The notes: a model not told the origin generated them from the sequence alone. A stretch of 64,000 bases of DNA from Gammaproteobacteria bacterium (GCA_013178375.1 JABLXQ010000024.1:26784-90783), one strand, 5' to 3'. Shown: positions 25,980 to 35,617, counted from the stretch's first letter. Made by a program: numbers and translations.

Positions 25980-27715
25980 GGTTCGCCTGCTGCTTTCAGG
26001 CGCTTGAACGCTTCGGTTCGAATTTCCTTCGCCTTGGCCTTTTCATTCCCGGTCATGGCAAAGTCCGACTCGGCGAAGATCAACACTTTGCGCGGCAGTT
26101 TGAAACTGGCCAGCTTCTGTTTCAGGAATGCGCTCAACGCGTCCGGATCGACTGTCACGCCCTCCACCGGCACGATACAGGAAACCACCATCTCTCCCAG
26201 GGTTTCATGCTCCACACCGACCGTCTGGCTGCGTTTTATGCCGGGAAATTTGGCGACTATCGAATCCACTTCTTCCGGCGACACGTTGGCGCCACCGGTC
26301 TTGATGATGTCGTTGAGACGCCCTTCCCAGAACAGGCGCCCTTCCCTGTCGACATAGCCGCCGTCACCGGTGCAGTAATAGCCGTCATCGTCGAAACATT
26401 CTTCCAGGGTTTTGCCGAGGTAACCGATCATCAGGGTCGGGCCCTTGATACAGATTTCGCCACGCTCGCCGACTGGCACCAGCGCACGGGTTTCCGGATC
26501 GACAATTTTCAGTAAATTGCCAGGCAACGGCACACCGGCACTGCCGGCATATTCGTCCAACGGCGTATCAGCATCGAATGACGTATTTATCGTCATGGTT
26601 TCGGTGGTACCGAACGACATGGGCAGCTTCCAATCGGTATTCACGGTGGGATGCGTCACGATCAATTCACCCCGGGTGACATAACGCAGGCTGCCAAGAT
26701 CTGCTTCGTCATATCCGGACACCGCTTGCAGTCGTGCCCACTGGTGCGGCCGCCCGTTCATGAAGGTGATACGCTCAGCTTCAATCAGTTTGACTGCTTC
26801 TGCTGCATCGAACAGCGGTTGCAGGATCACTGCGCCACCGGTGGACAACGCCACACCCACGATCATGGAGATATTGCCGGACCAGAAAAAGCCGTTGCCC
26901 GTCCACGCCCGAGCCGGTTCTTTTACGGCCATAACCCGGGGCCAGCGCCACCACTGGATGGCAAAGGCTTGCTGCGAATGCAAAATCCCCTTGGGCAAAC
27001 TGGTCGTGCCTGACGAGAAAAACAATCCGCCTGCATCGCCCGCTGACACGGTTGCGGCACGGGCATCGACAATCGCGCCGGAAACACGGGCAGCGGTTTC
27101 AATAAATGCATTCCAGGGTACAAACGCGTTCACATCAATATCGGCAGTATCGGCATCGCCAGGCCGGGTCACACCGTCAAGGCGTACCAACTGCTTGAGG
27201 AAAGGAAATTTCGTGGATTCAAGCTGACCTGGCGCACTCGTTTTAATCTTCGGTTCCAGCTCGGTCAGGATGCTGGCGAAATTCTTTTTCAGCACCCAGT
27301 CTTCGAATATCAGGTGCGATATGGCCGAGGCCGAGAGCAGATGCTCAAGTTCATCCGGAGTAGAGAAGGTACTCAACGCAACCGTAACGCCACCCGCCAA
27401 TGCCGTGCCAAACAGCAGCGACAGATACTCCGGCCGGTTGGTCATCATGATGCCGACACGATGGTCTTTTCCAACACCCGAAGCAATCAGGGCTTTGGCC
27501 ACTTCCACCGAGCGATCCCAAAGTTCCCGATAGCTCCAGCGCACGACACCATCCGGTGTGTGCAGCACGACAGCTTCACTGTCACCGTATCGACTGCACA
27601 CGTCGCGCAGATAGCCTGGAATCGTCAGCGCACCAATCCCGGCTTCTTCGCCAAGAGGAATGCCGCGCACCAGGGAGATCGCCGGATCTGCCACAATTGC
27701 CCGCTTGTTACCCAT
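25967..27715 (-). CDS. Acyl-CoA synthetase (AMP-forming)
   Basis: A ligase of about 582 residues. The P-loop reads FFSSGTTSLPKG, the A5 region SFGTTET, the A7-A8 region YYCTGDGGYVD and GRLNDIIKTGGANVSP; the C-terminal lysine lies in TGNEKAKAK. ATG 27715 is preferred over the GTG three codons upstream because of the AGGGGTG spacing. It is closely paralogous to 40940-42643, sharing SLVRGIPL-EE-GIGALT near the N-terminus and the same hinge. It activates an unknown acid as its CoA ester. It is the last gene of a leftward run with a dehydratase and AcuI. Confidence 0.92.
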   Translation of the reverse strand: MGNKRAIVADPAISLVRGIPLGEEAGIGALTIPGYLRDVCSRYGDSEAVVLHTPDGVVRWSYRELWDRSVEVAKALIASGVGKDHRVGIMMTNRPEYLSLLFGTALAGGVTVALSTFSTPDELEHLLSASAISHLIFEDWVLKKNFASILTELEPKIKTSAPGQLESTKFPFLKQLVRLDGVTRPGDADTADIDVNAFVPWNAFIETAARVSGAIVDARAATVSAGDAGGLFFSSGTTSLPKGILHSQQAFAIQWWRWPRVMAVKEPARAWTGNGFFWSGNISMIVGVALSTGGAVILQPLFDAAEAVKLIEAERITFMNGRPHQWARLQAVSGYDEADLGSLRYVTRGELIVTHPTVNTDWKLPMSFGTTETMTINTSFDADTPLDEYAGSAGVPLPGNLLKIVDPETRALVPVGERGEICIKGPTLMIGYLGKTLEECFDDDGYYCTGDGGYVDREGRLFWEGRLNDIIKTGGANVSPEEVDSIVAKFPGIKRSQTVGVEHETLGEMVVSCIVPVEGVTVDPDALSAFLKQKLASFKLPRKVLIFAESDFAMTGNEKAKAKEIRTEAFKRLKAAGEPGVV

Positions 27716-27769
27716 GAAGATCACCCCTGTTCCCGGAACCAGTCTTTATGAATTACTCTTCACTGAGAA

Positions 27770-28963
27770 TTAACAGGGCAATTCCACTTCGGCAAAGCCA
27801 GTGAGAATGACATCGCCTTCCTGCGTGGTTTGTTTGACTTTCACCTGAACGACCGACATGCCGTAGGGCGACACATCAATCTTGTCGACCACTTCACCGT
27901 CCAGATAAGTCACATCGCCTTCAAACGCGGGGCTGCGGAACTGGGATTTGGAGTGCCAGATAAAGCCATTATGTCCCGCCCAGTACGCCACATAATCCAC
28001 GAACCAGGCATTCATGGATGCACCATAACCATAGGCGCCACCCATGCCGATATCTTCGGCCTTGTCGGAATTGATGTGCCCGCTGGAAGGACCGTGGAAC
28101 AAGCCATCGGCCATGCGCGGATCTATTTTTCTCGCTTCAAAGTCGTAGGACATTTTTTCCGAGAAACCGGCATCTTCTGTCGCAGGATCATGCACCCCTT
28201 CCGGCACATTCCAGCGCCAGGTTCCCCAGATGTTCTGGCGATGCGCACGGCACTCAAGCGCAAAGGTCACAACCGAGTGCGGTCCAATGACACGACGCGG
28301 CAGCTTGTCACCGATTTTGACTTCGCGGTAATTCGGTGAAACGCCCTCACGATTGGAGAGAATCCAGTTCATCCGCTGCTTGTTGATTTCAGCCAGATCG
28401 TCCGCGGTCCATTTCTTTGGCGAACGTTTTTTCTTGTCGTACATACCGCGCTTTTTGGCTTCGTCTATCAAGTAGCGAATCGCGGTTGCACGCTCTTTGG
28501 CGACCAGGGCGCCATGCTGGTTGTGATGAATCGTATCGCCGCGGGTAAAAATCGTGGGGCCGGCGAATTTGGTGTCTGCCACATCGTAGCCGTCAAAACG
28601 GCGGTCTTGAGTCAGCTTGTCACCCGGGCGAACCGGGGTGCCGTAGAACCACCACTCTTCGCCACCGAATATCAGATGTGAGCCAGGAATTTTGCCTACA
28701 CAGGAGGGATGGCAGCCATGACCATAATCCATGGCGACCGTGAACGATTGGGGAGCGACAATTCCGCCGAACCTGGATGATTGCGCAAATTTCTCATCCC
28801 AGTGCAGCGGATTGGGATAATCCATCGCCTGCACCCAGCGCCGGATGTCGGTGGCGTTGCAGGGGTCCCACATTTCGGCAAATACAACCGGTTTGCCGAT
28901 CCATTTATCCAATTCACTGAGATCGAGCTGTGTTTGATTTTCTTGTGTTTTAACCACAGACAT
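27770..28963 (-). CDS. FAS1/MaoC-like double-hotdog dehydratase
   Basis: A 397-residue protein with two hotdog units. The N-terminal unit has the hydratase-type motif YPNPLHWD followed by FGGIVAPQSF; the second unit ends with a beta-sheet and VELPC. Such proteins hydrate or dehydrate enoyl-CoA thioesters. It is a paralogue of 46858-48024 (YPNLLHYD, same VAPQSF) and more distantly of 42933-44060. Its ligase partner is 45 bases downstream. The His in the motif is intact, so activity is plausible. The exact acyl-CoA is unknown. Confidence 0.85.
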   Translation of the reverse strand: MSVVKTQENQTQLDLSELDKWIGKPVVFAEMWDPCNATDIRRWVQAMDYPNPLHWDEKFAQSSRFGGIVAPQSFTVAMDYGHGCHPSCVGKIPGSHLIFGGEEWWFYGTPVRPGDKLTQDRRFDGYDVADTKFAGPTIFTRGDTIHHNQHGALVAKERATAIRYLIDEAKKRGMYDKKKRSPKKWTADDLAEINKQRMNWILSNREGVSPNYREVKIGDKLPRRVIGPHSVVTFALECRAHRQNIWGTWRWNVPEGVHDPATEDAGFSEKMSYDFEARKIDPRMADGLFHGPSSGHINSDKAEDIGMGGAYGYGASMNAWFVDYVAYWAGHNGFIWHSKSQFRSPAFEGDVTYLDGEVVDKIDVSPYGMSVVQVKVKQTTQEGDVILTGFAEVELPC

Positions 28964-29052
28964 ACGGGCGAACTCCGTTATTCATTCAGTCGGAATATTG
29001 CGCCCGTCAAACGGTGGAGCCGGAAAATCCGGCCCCGCTTCAACCAGGCGCG

Positions 29053-30036
29053 TTATTTTTTTACATTGACAACAAGACGGCCACGAATCTTGCCTTTCAG
29101 AAGATCAGCTGCCGCAGGAATAGCTTCAGCAAGACTGACTTCATGGGCGATCATTTCCAGAGAAGAACCGTCCAGATCTTTCGCCAGACGTTCCCATGCA
29201 GCGATACGACGGGGCCTGGGCGCCATCACACTGTCAACACCCAGCAAGGCAACACCGCGCAAAATGAAGGGCATTACCGTGGAGGGGAAATCCGCTCCCT
29301 GAGCCAGACCGCAAGCAGCAACCGCACCGCAGTAGCGTGTCTGGGCACAGGCGTTGACCAGGGTATGACTACCCACCGCATCCACCACACCTGCCCAGCG
29401 CTCTTTCTGCAAAGGCTTGCCTTTTTCTGCCAGCGTCACCCGGTCGATAATGGCCGACGCGCCGAGATCTTTCAGATAACTTTCTTCCGACGCTTTACCC
29501 GTCGCTGCCACCACTGTGAAACCTGCTTTGGCCAGCAGCAGAACGGCCACACTGCCCACGCCACCCGTTGCACCGGTCACCAGGATTTCGCCCTGATCCG
29601 GCGTAATGCCGTACTTGACCAGCGCATCCACGCAAAGCGCAGCGGTATAGCCCGCAGTACCAATGGCCATCGCCTGACGGCTGGTGAATGCTTTAGGCAG
29701 GGGAATCAGCCAGTCGCCGTTCAGACGGGCTTTCTGTGCCAGACCGCCCCAATGACCTTCGCCCACACCCCAACCGTTCAGAACGACGCGGTCGCCCTTT
29801 TTCCATTCCGGATGGCTGCTTTCGCTGACGACACCCGCCAGGTCGATACCCGGCACCATGGGAAACTTGCGCACTACTGGCGAACTGCCCGTAATGGCAA
29901 GCCCGTCCTTGTAGTTCAGCGTGGAGTACTCAACATCCACGGTGACATTGCCTGCCGGCAACTGGGACTCATCAATCTGGGCAACTTCGACCGTCTGGCC
30001 TGCATCGTTTTTGTTGATCAGAATTCCGGAAAACAT
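29053..30036 (-). CDS. acuI: Acryloyl-CoA reductase-like MDR enzyme (AcuI/YhdH family)
   Basis: A 327-residue zinc-independent medium-chain reductase. Visible: NYKDGLAI, PGIDLAGVV, the coenzyme loop TGATGGVGSVAVLLL, and GRLVVNVK at the end, as in YhdH/AcuI proteins. AcuI reduces acryloyl-CoA to propionyl-CoA with NADPH. Here it may remove a 2,3-enoyl-CoA intermediate or acryloyl-CoA released in the pathway. It lies upstream of the dehydratase and ligase genes. One TCAACA-type palindrome lies about 100 bases upstream. The symbol rests on family resemblance only. Confidence 0.85.
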   Translation of the reverse strand: MFSGILINKNDAGQTVEVAQIDESQLPAGNVTVDVEYSTLNYKDGLAITGSSPVVRKFPMVPGIDLAGVVSESSHPEWKKGDRVVLNGWGVGEGHWGGLAQKARLNGDWLIPLPKAFTSRQAMAIGTAGYTAALCVDALVKYGITPDQGEILVTGATGGVGSVAVLLLAKAGFTVVAATGKASEESYLKDLGASAIIDRVTLAEKGKPLQKERWAGVVDAVGSHTLVNACAQTRYCGAVAACGLAQGADFPSTVMPFILRGVALLGVDSVMAPRPRRIAAWERLAKDLDGSSLEMIAHEVSLAEAIPAAADLLKGKIRGRLVVNVKK

Positions 30037-30133
30037 ACGAATCGTCTCTCGCTACTATCAATCGTTGATGTGAGAAGGCCGCGACAATATCGACCACTTA
30101 GAGACGTTAGTCTGCTGGTTCAACCAATACTAG

Positions 30134-30149
30134 TCAACACTGTTGTCGC
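30134..30149. promoter_or_regulatory. TCAACA-N4-TGT site upstream of acuI (weaker copy)
   Basis: AGTCAACA-CTGT-TGTCGC matches the left arm of the repeated operator (see 53068) but only part of the right arm. It also contains CAACACTGTTG, which occurs again at 53068-53083. It lies in the 275-base gap 30037-30311, about 100 bases upstream of acuI. I see no gene in that gap. Confidence 0.4.
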
Positions 30150-30311
30150 ATTCTCGCCCGTTAAAACCGGCGCATCGACAATCCGTGCAATTGCTCTGAC
30201 CCAGGTTGTTTGAACCCATTTGTTCAATCCGGTCATGAGCAGATCATGGGCTGGTCATTAGCCTGGTGCCTTGATGTCATCGCCGCACCAGGCCAACCGA
30301 GCCGCACGTTT

Positions 30312-31913
30312 TCAGGACGGGTGTTTCACCCCGGTGAAGGAGAAAGATCCCATAAAGCCGGTTTTTACTTTGCCGGTCATGGTATTGCCGTCCACCACAC
30401 CCTTGAACTGAAGCTTGAGCTTCATTGGCTTCTGGATCTTGTTGATCCATTCGATCTCACCGTTACTGCTGTTGTAGGTGATCTCGTCAATGGTATCCGC
30501 GCTGCCATTGCCGGACTGGACGCCACCCAGCGTGCCGTTGACTTTTTCCAGCACCAGCGAGCTGTCCATCGGACCAGTGGGGCTTTTCACCGTAACAGTC
30601 CACTTTCCTTCCACCGACGCGGGCGCCCTGGAACCGGCTTCGTCCTTGGCTTTCACTTCCGACGCTACCTTTGCCGCCTCTTTCGCCCTGATCTTCTCCA
30701 GGCCTTTGGCATTGACATAGGCAGGCAGGGTTTCCCAGCCCCGCACGGTTGAAGTGGAGGACAAATTGGCATGCTCCATATCCACATTCCAGTCAGGAAT
30801 ACGTTTCAGCAATTCCTCAAATACCACCCGCGCTTCCATGCGGGCCAGCACGTTGCCGATGCAGGTGTGGATACCGTGACCGAATGTCATATGCTGCGGG
30901 CGCTTCCGGTGCATATTGAACTCGTCAGGATTCTCGAAGATGGATTCATCATGATTGGCCGAGCCCACCAGCAACAAGATGGTGCTGCCGGCCGGTACTG
31001 TCTGGCCCTGAATAACAACATCCTTCGCCACGTAACGGCCAACGTGAGGCGGTGGCGGCTCCAGGCGCAATGCTTCCTCGATGGCCTGGGGAATCAATGC
31101 AGGATTGGCTACCAGTTCGCGACGCTGTTCAGGATATTCCGCCAGGGATTTTGCCATCCAGCCGATCAGGCGGTTCGTGGTTTCATTGCCCGCGCCAGCC
31201 AGAAGATTGACGAAGGTCGTCAACTCTTCGATGGACAGCTTGCGATTGGTACCGGTTTCATCGGTGAATTCAACGCCAAGCAGTTCCGTGATGACATCAT
31301 CCGACGGATTTTTTATGCGCCAGTGAATATAGCGCTCGAAGTCCGCTTCAATATTCAGGCCAGCAGAATAATCGACAGGCTTGCCTTCCTCGGTGATGAT
31401 TTTGGAATCCGTAATGCGACGGACTTCCTGGAAATCCTCTTCCGGCAAGCCCAGCAGCATGCCAATGACGCGCATGGGAATCTGACCGCCAATATCCGCA
31501 ATGAAGTCAAACTCGTCCCGCCCCTTCAGCTCCTCCATGTGCTTGATGGTCATTGCACGAATCTGATCTTCCAGCGCAGTCATGCGCTTGGGGGCAAAGA
31601 TTCGTTGCACAATTCTGCGATGGGCGGTGTGCAATGGTGGATCTTCAAAAATAAAAGTGCCCGCCGGCATTTTCACGTTTTCTTTGATGAGTTCGAGAAT
31701 TGCCCCACGACCGGAAATAAACGTCTCGTGGTCAAGAAAACACTTCTGCACGTCGCTGTAGCGACTGACGGCGTAGAAATCGTATTTTTCGTTGTAATAG
31801 AGAGGCGCTTCCTCTCTCAGGCGTTGATAAACCGGGTAGGGATCCTTGACGATTTCCCTCAAATAGGGGTCGTAATAGACCTTGGCACTGTTCAGGGTTG
31901 CATTTTCGGCCAT
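30312..31913 (-). CDS. Cytochrome P450 with fused C-terminal small beta-rich domain
   Basis: A 533-residue fusion. Residues 1-400 are a complete P450: AGNET (241-245), heme loop FGHGIHTCIG with Cys351, and a TSTVRGWETLP end that also closes the P450 at 53763. A charged, Lys/Ala-rich linker (about 402-432) leads to a domain (435-531) with WTVTVKSPTGP, GEIEWINKIQKPMKLKL and GFMGSFSFTGVK, which matches the free proteins at 25571 and 55273. The linker is a good coiled helix. The fusion shows that the two domains act together. GGAG precedes the ATG. Its promoter carries the TTTGGTGTCA palindrome. Confidence 0.93.
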   Translation of the reverse strand: MAENATLNSAKVYYDPYLREIVKDPYPVYQRLREEAPLYYNEKYDFYAVSRYSDVQKCFLDHETFISGRGAILELIKENVKMPAGTFIFEDPPLHTAHRRIVQRIFAPKRMTALEDQIRAMTIKHMEELKGRDEFDFIADIGGQIPMRVIGMLLGLPEEDFQEVRRITDSKIITEEGKPVDYSAGLNIEADFERYIHWRIKNPSDDVITELLGVEFTDETGTNRKLSIEELTTFVNLLAGAGNETTNRLIGWMAKSLAEYPEQRRELVANPALIPQAIEEALRLEPPPPHVGRYVAKDVVIQGQTVPAGSTILLLVGSANHDESIFENPDEFNMHRKRPQHMTFGHGIHTCIGNVLARMEARVVFEELLKRIPDWNVDMEHANLSSTSTVRGWETLPAYVNAKGLEKIRAKEAAKVASEVKAKDEAGSRAPASVEGKWTVTVKSPTGPMDSSLVLEKVNGTLGGVQSGNGSADTIDEITYNSSNGEIEWINKIQKPMKLKLQFKGVVDGNTMTGKVKTGFMGSFSFTGVKHPS

Positions 31914-31936
31914 GACAACACTCTCCGCTCTTTTTT

Positions 31937-31964
31937 ATTTGGTGTCATGATACTGACACCAAAT
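31937..31964. promoter_or_regulatory. Operator ATTTGGTGTCA-N6-TGACACCAAAT, P450-fusion promoter
   Basis: A perfect 11-bp inverted repeat with a six-base spacer, 24 bases upstream of the P450 start. A nearly identical palindrome with the same spacing lies upstream of the PQQ dehydrogenase (34103-34130), and both are followed by GACGTCAAATGG. This is very probably a shared repressor site. Confidence 0.8.
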
Positions 31965-32047
31965 AAAGGCGACGTCAAATGGCTTGCATGGATTCTTTTA
32001 AATGCAGGGGAATTGCGAGATTACAGGCTGTTTTTGTATGCGGGGCA

Positions 32048-32089
32048 CGGTGATAAATTGGGTTGTAAAGACCACCCAATTTATCACCG
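32048..32089. terminator. 16-bp perfect hairpin after the PQQ dehydrogenase gene
   Basis: CGGTGATAAATTGGGT (32048-32063) pairs exactly with 32074-32089 around a ten-base loop. It sits just past the stop of the leftward PQQ dehydrogenase gene and before the P450 promoter. No T-run follows, so a factor-dependent or RNA-stabilising role is possible instead of intrinsic termination. Confidence 0.55.
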
Positions 32090-32100
32090 GCAAACGGATA

Positions 32101-34068
32101 TTAACGCTTGAGTTTGAACGCCATGACCGAATCGCCCATGGTGGAGTTATACATGCTGTGACCACCGGCAGGGATGACAATGTACTGCTGGCCATCGGCT
32201 TCATAGGATACCGGTACCGAGGTGCCCGCGGCCGGCAAATCGCCCTGCCACAACAGCTTGCCGGTGTGAAGATCAAACGCCTTCAGGGTGTCATCCAGTG
32301 AATAGCCGATGAAAATCAATCCGCCCGCAGTAACCAGCGGCCCGCCTGCGCCTGGCATGCCCAGATCCCACGGCATCGGCAGAGGCGACATCTTGTCGAC
32401 ACTACCCAGGGGCACTTCCCACACGATTTTCTTGTTCACCAGATCCACCGCAGTCAATGCCGCCCAAGGTGGCTTCGAGCAGGGAGCACCCAGGATGGAA
32501 AGCAGACCCTGCACTTTGGGAACATAAGCGGAACCTGCAACCGGGAAAATCATTTCCGATGTTGCTTCGATGATCTGCCCTTCCTTGATGACAGCTTTTT
32601 CGCGGGGCACCAGTGTGACAATCGTCGGAATGCGATTGGATGGCACAATCATCAGATTGCTTTCCGGATCATAAGCACCGCCACCCCAGTTGGGGCCACC
32701 ACCGACAGACGGTGAAAAGATGGTGCCCTTCTCACTGGGAGGCGTATAGATCGGACCGTAATTCAGTTCTTCGGCTTTCTTGCGGCAAAGGTACTCATCC
32801 AGCGGCGTGAATCCCCAGACATCATCCGGCGTAAAACCCTGCGGCATTACTGCAGGCATGCCAACAGGAAACGGCTGCGTTGGCGACAGCACTTCGCCTT
32901 TTACCTTGCCTGTTTGCGGTACGGCACGTTCTTCAATAGGAACCAGAGGTTCACCGGTTTCGCGATTGAATACAAAGATCAACCCCATCTTGGTGTTTTG
33001 CACCAGCGCCGGCACGATCTTGCCATTGTGCGGCAGATCGAGGAGCAAAGGCTCGGAAGGCAGATCGTAGTCAAACACGTTATGGTGAACCACCTGGAAA
33101 TGCCACGCGACCTCGCCGGTTTTTCCTCTCAGCGCGACGATCGACGTCGTATAGTTATTGTCTCCCGGACGGCCAGCGCCGTAAAAATCACTGGAAGAGC
33201 TGGTTGTCGGCAGATAAACCAGGTCGAGCTTCTGATCTGCTGCGATGGCGGACCACACATTGCCTGCACCAAAGCCGTCGGTACCTTTCTCCCAGCTTTT
33301 TGCCGCAGGATCGGAAGCCGTGCGGGGAATGGGATCGAACGACCACAATTGCTGACCGGTGCGGGCATCAAATGCCAATATCCGTCCGCTGGGCGCATCA
33401 ACACGCTGGTTGTCGGCCACCGTCGAACCCATCACGACGACATCATTGACAATGGCAGGGCGCGAGTTGGCCAGCACTTCGCCGGTAAAAATCTCGGGCT
33501 TGTCGATGGGCATTTTGACCTCGCCCTTATCGCCGAATCCTTCACATGGCTTGCCGGTCTTGGCATCGATCGCGAAGAGTCGATAGTTGGCAGTACCGAG
33601 AAAAATGCGCGTCTTGCAAACGGTGCCATCAGCCGCCTGAGAATCAATCCAGTTGGCGACGCCACGGCACTTCTTCATGCCGGTTTCGGGATCTTTCGGA
33701 TCAAAAACCCAACGCTCCTGACCGGTCTTCGGGTCCAGCGCGATCACTCGACGGTTCGTGCTGCACACCACCAGATTGCCTTCGATAAGACTGGGTTGAT
33801 CCTGAAATGACGTCAGCGAGCCGGGTTTCGGATGCGCACCGTCACCGGTGTGATATTCCCAGGCCACTTCTAGATTGGTCACGTTATCTTTCGTGATCTG
33901 GCTCAGCGGAGAATACTTTGTGCCAAGCTGATGTTGATCCACCGCTGACTCAGTAGCGGCAGACTCATTGGAGGTGAGTGCCAGGGACAGTGATAGCACC
34001 ACCAAAAGCAGGTTGCTTCGACAGATGTTATGAAAAGAGGAAAAGCTGGACTGATACTTTGGTTTCAT
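32101..34068 (-). CDS. PQQ-dependent quinoprotein dehydrogenase, periplasmic
   Basis: A 655-residue beta-propeller with an N-terminal signal (core LLLVVLSLSLALT). Repeated propeller strands include TGQERWVFD, TGQQLWSFD and TGKLLWQGD. HHNVFDYDLPSEP resembles the PQQ-site region of membrane glucose dehydrogenases, but the five-helix membrane anchor of those enzymes is missing. It should oxidise an alcohol or aldehyde in the periplasm and pass electrons to quinone or cytochrome. Co-regulation with the P450 fusion is suggested by the shared operator. Its substrate may be the P450 product. An aldehyde dehydrogenase gene follows upstream. Confidence 0.9.
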   Translation of the reverse strand: MKPKYQSSFSSFHNICRSNLLLVVLSLSLALTSNESAATESAVDQHQLGTKYSPLSQITKDNVTNLEVAWEYHTGDGAHPKPGSLTSFQDQPSLIEGNLVVCSTNRRVIALDPKTGQERWVFDPKDPETGMKKCRGVANWIDSQAADGTVCKTRIFLGTANYRLFAIDAKTGKPCEGFGDKGEVKMPIDKPEIFTGEVLANSRPAIVNDVVVMGSTVADNQRVDAPSGRILAFDARTGQQLWSFDPIPRTASDPAAKSWEKGTDGFGAGNVWSAIAADQKLDLVYLPTTSSSSDFYGAGRPGDNNYTTSIVALRGKTGEVAWHFQVVHHNVFDYDLPSEPLLLDLPHNGKIVPALVQNTKMGLIFVFNRETGEPLVPIEERAVPQTGKVKGEVLSPTQPFPVGMPAVMPQGFTPDDVWGFTPLDEYLCRKKAEELNYGPIYTPPSEKGTIFSPSVGGGPNWGGGAYDPESNLMIVPSNRIPTIVTLVPREKAVIKEGQIIEATSEMIFPVAGSAYVPKVQGLLSILGAPCSKPPWAALTAVDLVNKKIVWEVPLGSVDKMSPLPMPWDLGMPGAGGPLVTAGGLIFIGYSLDDTLKAFDLHTGKLLWQGDLPAAGTSVPVSYEADGQQYIVIPAGGHSMYNSTMGDSVMAFKLKR

Positions 34069-34102
34069 AAATGCGATTTTCCTGACGACAATACCCGCTT
34101 TT

Positions 34103-34130
34103 ATTTGGTGTCAGCATAGTGACACCAATT
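34103..34130. promoter_or_regulatory. Operator ATTTGGTGTCA-N6-TGACACCAATT, PQQ dehydrogenase promoter
   Basis: The same 28-base geometry as 31937-31964, with one mismatch in the right arm, 34 bases upstream of the PQQ dehydrogenase start. See 31937 for the matching site. Confidence 0.78.
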
Positions 34131-34180
34131 AAAATGGACGTCAAATGGCCGGATTTATTGCTGCGTAGTCGGTGATTTTG

Positions 34181-35617
34181 TTATTGGGCGGTCTGCTCGG
34201 GCGCGTAACCGAGGATGCCCTTGATCTCCAGAAAATCGTGGAAACCAAATTCACCCCATTCACGACCATTGCCACTCTTCTTGTAACCGCCGAAAGGACA
34301 ATTGAAATCGAACCCGTTGTTGATGGACACCCAACCGGCCCGAATCTGGCGGGCAACTGCCCTTGCCTGTTCGAGGTTCGCGCCCGCCACGTAACCCGCC
34401 AGGCCATATTCGGTATCGTTTGCGATCTCGATGGCCTGCTCGATGCTGTCGTAGCCCAGAATGCAGATGACAGGTCCAAAAATTTCCTCGCGGGCGATGG
34501 TCATGTCATTGGTGACATCGGCGAAAACGGTGGGTTTGACGAAATAACCTGTCTTCAGACCCTCAGGACGACCCACTCCTCCGGCAACCAGCGTGGCACC
34601 TTCGTCGATACCCTTTTGAATCAATCCCTGGATCTTGTCGAACTGAACTTTTGAAGACACGGGCCCCATGATCACATCTGCATTGGGATCACCCACAGTC
34701 ACCTGTGAAGCCGCTTCCCGCGCGATGTTGATCGCTTCTTTCATGCGGGCTTTTGGCACCAGCAGGCGTGAACCGGCGCTGCAGGTTTGGCCAGAATTTC
34801 CCATCATGCCGGCAACAGCGCCGCCGACGTTGGTGGCGAACGCTTCGTCGTCGAGAATGATGCTGGGGCTCTTGCCGCCCAATTCCTGGGTGACCCGTTT
34901 CACGGACGGCGCTGCATTGCGCGCGATTTCAACGCCAGCGCGAGTGGAGCCGGTGAAGGAAACCATGTCGATATCCGGATGAGAGGAAAGCGCCACACCG
35001 ACGCCGGGACCGTCACCCTGCACAAGATTGAATACACCCGCCGGAACGCCGGCCGCATGCATGATTTCGGCAAAAATCTGGCCGGTGAAGGGTGCGATTT
35101 CAGATGGCTTGAGAATCACGGTGCAACCGGTTGCCAGGGCGGGGAAAACCTTGACCGCGATCTGGTTCAACGGCCAGTTCCAGGGCGTGATCAAACCACA
35201 GACGCCAATCGGTTCCTTTACGATCAGTGTTGCGCCGCGCTGCTCTTCGAACTGGAATTTTTTCAGCACTTCGATGGTAGTCGACAGGTGACCTGCGCCA
35301 AGTCCAACCTGAAAACCATTCGCCAGATAGCGAGGCGCCCCCATCTCTTCAGTCAGCGCTGCCGCCAGGTCACCCGAACGTTTCTGGTATTCCACAAGGA
35401 TGTTCTGCAGTATTTCAATCCGGTCCGATGCTGCGGTCTGCGACCAGCTTGCAAAGGCCTTGCGGGCCGCTTTGACGGCCTTGTCCACATCCGCTGCGGA
35501 ACCAATCGCCACTCGACCGCACACCTTTTCGGTGGCGGGATTTTCCACATCCAGGGATTTCAGAACGACCGGATCAACCCATTGGCCATCAATATAAAAT
35601 TTGAAATATTCGCGCAT
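34181..35617 (-). CDS. Aldehyde dehydrogenase (NAD(P)+)
   Basis: A 478-residue ALDH: cofactor region PWNWPL, catalytic Glu in ELGGKSP, and catalytic Cys in GQTCSAGSRLLV, with FGGYKKSGNGRE near the C-terminus. It oxidises an aldehyde to the acid that a ligase can activate. It lies upstream of PQQ dehydrogenase and downstream of the Rieske and Baeyer-Villiger genes on the same strand, so all four may serve one route. AGGA precedes the ATG. The aldehyde is not identified. Confidence 0.95.
   Translation of the reverse strand: MREYFKFYIDGQWVDPVVLKSLDVENPATEKVCGRVAIGSAADVDKAVKAARKAFASWSQTAASDRIEILQNILVEYQKRSGDLAAALTEEMGAPRYLANGFQVGLGAGHLSTTIEVLKKFQFEEQRGATLIVKEPIGVCGLITPWNWPLNQIAVKVFPALATGCTVILKPSEIAPFTGQIFAEIMHAAGVPAGVFNLVQGDGPGVGVALSSHPDIDMVSFTGSTRAGVEIARNAAPSVKRVTQELGGKSPSIILDDEAFATNVGGAVAGMMGNSGQTCSAGSRLLVPKARMKEAINIAREAASQVTVGDPNADVIMGPVSSKVQFDKIQGLIQKGIDEGATLVAGGVGRPEGLKTGYFVKPTVFADVTNDMTIAREEIFGPVICILGYDSIEQAIEIANDTEYGLAGYVAGANLEQARAVARQIRAGWVSINNGFDFNCPFGGYKKSGNGREWGEFGFHDFLEIKGILGYAPEQTAQ

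Noticed and set aside
30134..30149. A strong copy of the TCAACA-N4 operator
   Set aside because: Only the left arm matches well, so it is listed only as a weak site.
29014..30213. Long rightward open frame (399 codons)
   Set aside because: It is the opposite strand of acuI, shows no family features and has biased low-complexity composition.
32914..33810. Rightward open frame of 298 codons inside the PQQ dehydrogenase
   Set aside because: An antisense shadow of a well-supported gene, without recognisable motifs or a ribosome site.
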